Shown here piece by piece: positions 60,213 through 64,000 of a stretch of 64,000 nucleotides of DNA. Each line of letters begins with the position of its first letter. Within the stretch, counting starts at the first letter, position 1. The stretch comes from Ceratothoa steindachneri (taxonomy: Eukaryota; Arthropoda; Malacostraca; Isopoda; Cymothoidae), in the NCBI GenBank assembly GCA_963969495.1, contig OZ018321.1, positions 108,949,212-109,013,211 on the forward strand. Reading direction: 5' to 3'. The translations under genes and the position numbers were made by a program. The notes beneath the pieces were generated by a model. The model searched no databases and was not told the DNA's origin. It was given only the letters and a program-made list of their open reading frames with translations.

Positions 60213-62869
60213 CAGGGTTTCTAAGGGTGATCGAATTTGTCCGTAAAGTTGTGAGGGTTTCTGGAGGATGGCAATGAAAGAAATTTATTCGTCTTACACT
60301 CATTTTTATTCATTAAACTACTCATACATTTTTTTTTAATGATTTCAGTCCATCTATTCATCATCTTCATAATTCCATCCGGGTAGAACTGGGCTGTCTT
60401 GGAGGAAAAGAAGTTAGCAGTTATTTTTGACAGCATCTAGATCAATAATGATATTCCGCTCAAGAAATTCGCAAGGACGTAATCAAATGAATGTCATATA
60501 GTGCAAAGACATTCGCAAGCTCATGCAATTTTGAGCGGGTAGCCAAAGAGACAACAGGTCTCGCGTTGTGTCTTTCCTGTTGGCTTGTTCAGGTGTGATC
60601 TTCTTGTTTGTTTGTTTTTTATTCCAATTATCTAGCGTTTGAAATCCCACCGGACGCAAAGCATAACACTTTTTTGCATACATATTCTACTTCGGTAACT
60701 GTTTTGGTGAATTGTCACAGAAACCACATGACAATTTCAGCACTGTTATCGTAGGCAATACACTTTTCATCTCGTCACCAATCGCTTCAAAAAAAAGGGT
60801 TGTTTCATTGCGTTTTAAGAGTAAGCCAGATGGAATATCGATCGGTCCATGAAGTTTTATCCGAAAGGTTATGTATGAGGAATCTATACATCATAGCGGG
60901 AAATGTATCCACATTTCACTAAGTGTTCATAAACAGGACTTTTACGACTTCCAACATCTGATTTTGGGGGGTTAGCTTTAATGTTTACCTTAAAAAGATC
61001 ATCCAACTTCGCTCTTCCAGAGCAACCTGCATCTTTTAAACTGAACTGTGTTTGAATTTTACAAACATCAAACTGATGATTCACCTGCCGCACCTTCACC
61101 ATGAAGATTAAAAATTGTTTTACACGCTTATGTAGCGTTTTCACCCCCTTTTTAAAAGAAGAAGAGCATTACGTTCTTATTCAAATCTTCTCAATCCAGC
61201 AATACATACACGTGAATATAGGACGCAAGGGAAGAAGATCCAGTTCTGATATAGGTTGTGTGCTTAAAGCGTTTGTAATTCTGTATTGGACTTTCCAACC
61301 AAGCCCATCGAACATTTTGCTTATTGGTTCGTTATCCTTCCCAATCTTGGCGTTTTAGCCCTCGTTGGTCCTGTCGCTTTAAAATCTAAGGAGCGGGGAT
61401 TTTATAAAGCTAGAATAGTTACGATTTTTCTTGGCCTAAGAAGATTTTTTTTCGTCTTTAATTTTAAGCAAAATACCGACGGGGCATCAACCATAGAAAG
61501 TTTGTTAGGGGAGATCTGTAGAGAAGGTGATGAAGGAATTGAAAGTGTGATGATGGCGAAGATCATCCGGCAAACAATGGGGCCGGAAGAACACGCAAGC
61601 GTCCAGATGTCACTTGATATCGCAGGGGGGGGGGGGGAGAGGAAAAATATAAGGGTAGGGCAGTATGAGAAAAAGAGTAGGAATGGAGATGTGTTAAAAC
61701 CCATCACCAATAACGGAGCCAAGAGTGAGGACCGACCAGGGATGAATGGACAAAGATGGGAGCCCAACCAGCTGCCGGAATTGCCGCCGGCCGAGAAAAT
61801 AGGCGATAAGAGGCTTAAAAAAAAAATAGCGAAAAGACAAAATGGAAACGTCTAGAAGTAATAAACAAACTGGTTTGAGACACCTAGGGTACCAGGGCCA
61901 TGGGGGCAGAACAGCTCCGACCGGGAAGGGTGGATGAAACAGCGCCTCAACTAATACATCCTAAGTCTATTGTAAATTCATAAAATGAACTAAAAAACTC
62001 TACAAAATAGAGAAAACAAAACCATCTTTTCAGATCTAAAATATCCATATAGTGGCCAACTTAGCTTTAAACTCAACCAGTGTGACCCAACAACCAAAGC
62101 TTTACTTCCGTTTAGCCATATTGTTTTAAGACTATCCAACCGATACTTCATCCGTTTTGCCTACCATGACCGCTTGTCTACATCTCACCCAATAATAAAT
62201 TTAATCTAGCATCTGAATCAGTGAACATCTTAAATACATGAATCATACCTGCCCACAACCCCTAATGAAAACCTTTTCACCTCCTTAAACCTATCTGCAT
62301 ATCCTACTAGTCTGTACATAGAGGTATACAAAACTCGTAATGCTAGGGATATTTAGCGGGAAATAATTATCAGCCAGATATCCGCCTAGAGGTAAGACAA
62401 TATGACCCCTTTCAAGGCGCTCTATCAGATCACTCGCTCAACTTTTAATTAAAGATATTGAGATGGAGGCTTTCAGACTTCAACAGTCACATATATGGGA
62501 CAACAAACCACAATAGCTCGACATAATTGGCATAGTCTGATTTATAGCACCCTTCCAACTGCTTGAAGGTCGGTACAGCCTAATTGAAAACGCCTCAATG
62601 GATTTACGCGTAGCAATTTACACCATTCAACCAAGTAGCAAAAACCCCGCAATTTCGCGCCCAGAACCACCCTAAGCGTATGCGAGCTAAAATTAGGACT
62701 AGGGGTATCTTATTATAAACTCGTATGCGCGCTTTAAATACAGTCTACAGCTGCCGACTACAAAATGTGTACCAGTAAACAAGAAACTAGTTTGTTTTCT
62801 CGATTTTTTTTAGCGCAAAAGAGAAACGAGGCCGAATTACACAGAACGCTTTTAATGAAAGATGTAAAC
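60213..62869. other. Unassigned region right of the telomeric array
   Basis: Short frames occur: 60884-61144 minus (CKIQTQFSLKDAGCSGRAKL, then SPVYEHLVKCGYISRYDV), 60483-60683 minus and 61286-61855 plus. The minus frames from about 61144 to 60480 look like one decaying coding region of unknown family, possibly a transposase. The plus frame at 61286 has no recognisable domain and includes a poly-G run near 61626-61637. No function is proposed. Confidence 0.45.
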
Positions 62870-62871
62870 AA

Positions 62872-62990
62872 AATGGGGAGGGGGGGGTGTAGAAGGAAAA
62901 TGAGGAAGGGGGTGTAAAAGGAAAATGAGGAAGGGGGTGTAGAAGGAAAATGGGGAGGGCAGGTGTAGAAGAAAAATGGGGATGGAGTTC
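62872..62990. repeat. Minisatellite, 25-bp unit
   Basis: Four to five copies of a unit GGAAAATGAGGAAGGGGGTG plus TAGAA, the outer ones diverged. Confidence 0.9.
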
Positions 62991-64000
62991 TAAAAAGAAG
63001 TGAAGTCCCCGTACTCCATGATTAAGTAACTACTAGCGAGGACACCTGGGCCCGGAAGGCATGCTGCTTCTCCAGGTTTCAGTTGTAGCAGTGGTTTTAC
63101 CTTTGCCACAATATCCACTTCGTAGCGTAGGTTAAAAGAGGTTGGTAAAGTGGTGGAAAAAATGGGGCAAAAGTGAAAATACCTCAAAGAAATAAAGCCC
63201 AGGTTACGATTAGTTCAGGACAACCCGGAAGCACCAAGGACCGGGATGACGTGTCACCCGCCCCTCCACTTTACCAGGTGCAACAGTCTACACAGGGTAT
63301 AGTAACCCCTTACGGGTAAAGGACCTAAAATAAGACGATGTTGGGGGAGGGGGAAACGGCCAGTCAAACCAAACTGATTAACGGAACAAGTCTCTCGTAA
63401 CAGCAAACACGGTTAATCAATGAGGCATCTCTTCCAGAGTATTTTGGCAGAGGTACAAAAACTACTTTTTCCAATCATTTGCTTCTTTAGATTATAATCA
63501 AGATGAAAACCAACGAGTACATCTTGTCATCTAGATTTGAAAGGGGGCTGATGGTAGAAATTTACGAGCAGTTTCACTGAAACGCGCTATTCGTAAGGAC
63601 GAAACGATTAGAATGACGCAAACAATCTCAGCCATTAGTCGACGCTCGGAGCGGTTGGTATGGGATCCTAGACGATTAGCCATCGAGGCAACCCGATAAA
63701 AAGCTATCTTTCAGACCACAATTAATAATTACCGTCGACGTATCGGGGACCGACAATGAATGTTTGTCAAAACATCCGTGTATGTATGTATGTGTGTGTG
63801 TGTGTGTGTACACACAGAAGCAGAAAGAAATCCGCGTCTTTAAACGGAAGAACGGGACACACAGCGTGATAAAAGATTTGTTGCATTGTTTAAATAATTT
63901 CGCGTTTAACAAGAACCTCGAAATAGGTCACAAATGGACGGGTGAGAAACCTGGTCGAGGGGAATCATTGAATGTTCGAACGTGCTTCACAGAGACGAAA
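62991..64000. other. Right end of the window, no gene assigned
   Basis: Holds a TG/CA microsatellite at about 63781-63817. A minus frame at 62990-63187 was examined and not accepted as an exon. Nothing else supported. Confidence 0.6.

Noticed and set aside
62990..63187. Minus frame with AKVKPLLQ, resembling the myosin neck-rod junction
   Set aside because: It lies on the 5' side of the P-loop exon, the wrong order for the gene, and the match stops after eight residues.

Overview
The window is eukaryotic nuclear DNA, most likely from an arthropod and plausibly a crustacean. Three things point there: exons of a non-muscle myosin II heavy chain closest to arthropod zipper, a perfect array of the arthropod telomere repeat TTAGG (read here as CCTAA), and large, repeat-filled introns. 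No bacterial gene, rRNA, convincing tRNA or CRISPR array was seen.

The only host gene recognised is the motor-domain part of the myosin gene, on the minus strand. Six exons with clean splice sites and consistent phases run from 47045 (P-loop) down to 1189. They encode 245 contiguous codons from the nucleotide-binding P-loop through switch I and onward into the upper 50 kDa region. The first and last exons of the gene lie outside the window. The intron between P-loop exon A and exon B is about 37.1 kb, and the intron between exons C and D is 5.7 kb. Both are full of mobile DNA.

The dominant repeat is one family of non-LTR retrotransposon of the I-like group: ORF1 with CCHC knuckles, then ORF2 with AP endonuclease, reverse transcriptase, RNase H and a C-terminal CCHC. 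Copies lie at 4924-8006, 16947-21351 and 31471-38262 (minus), 54347-59209 (plus) and 59210-59861 (minus). There is also a 3'UTR-only copy (4741-4923), two short internal fragments (49753-49891 and 51254-51380) and an older relative (about 40400-41035). All are broken. Comparing them defines a near full length of about 6.8 kb, a shared 5' end and a conserved stem-loop next to the poly-A tail. Other mobile DNA includes hAT remnants (1-916, about 50150-51140, about 52035-52620), a hAT-type MITE (12604-13218), an RTE-like LINE (41046-44650), a Jockey-like LINE fragment (28240-28960), a CR1-like LINE tail (54085-54213) and Tc1/mariner-type ends.

Right of the P-loop exon (47-64 kb) the sequence should still be intron or upstream DNA of the same gene. 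Its most striking object is the 351-bp uninterrupted CCTAA array at 59862-60212. It replaces both the 5' part of one retrotransposon copy and the 3' part of the copy that copy had entered, so it looks like the scar of a chromosome break. The window also holds simple and tandem repeats: AT runs, a 0.56-kb polypurine tract, and minisatellites with units of 27, 30-31, 25 and about 45-50 bp.
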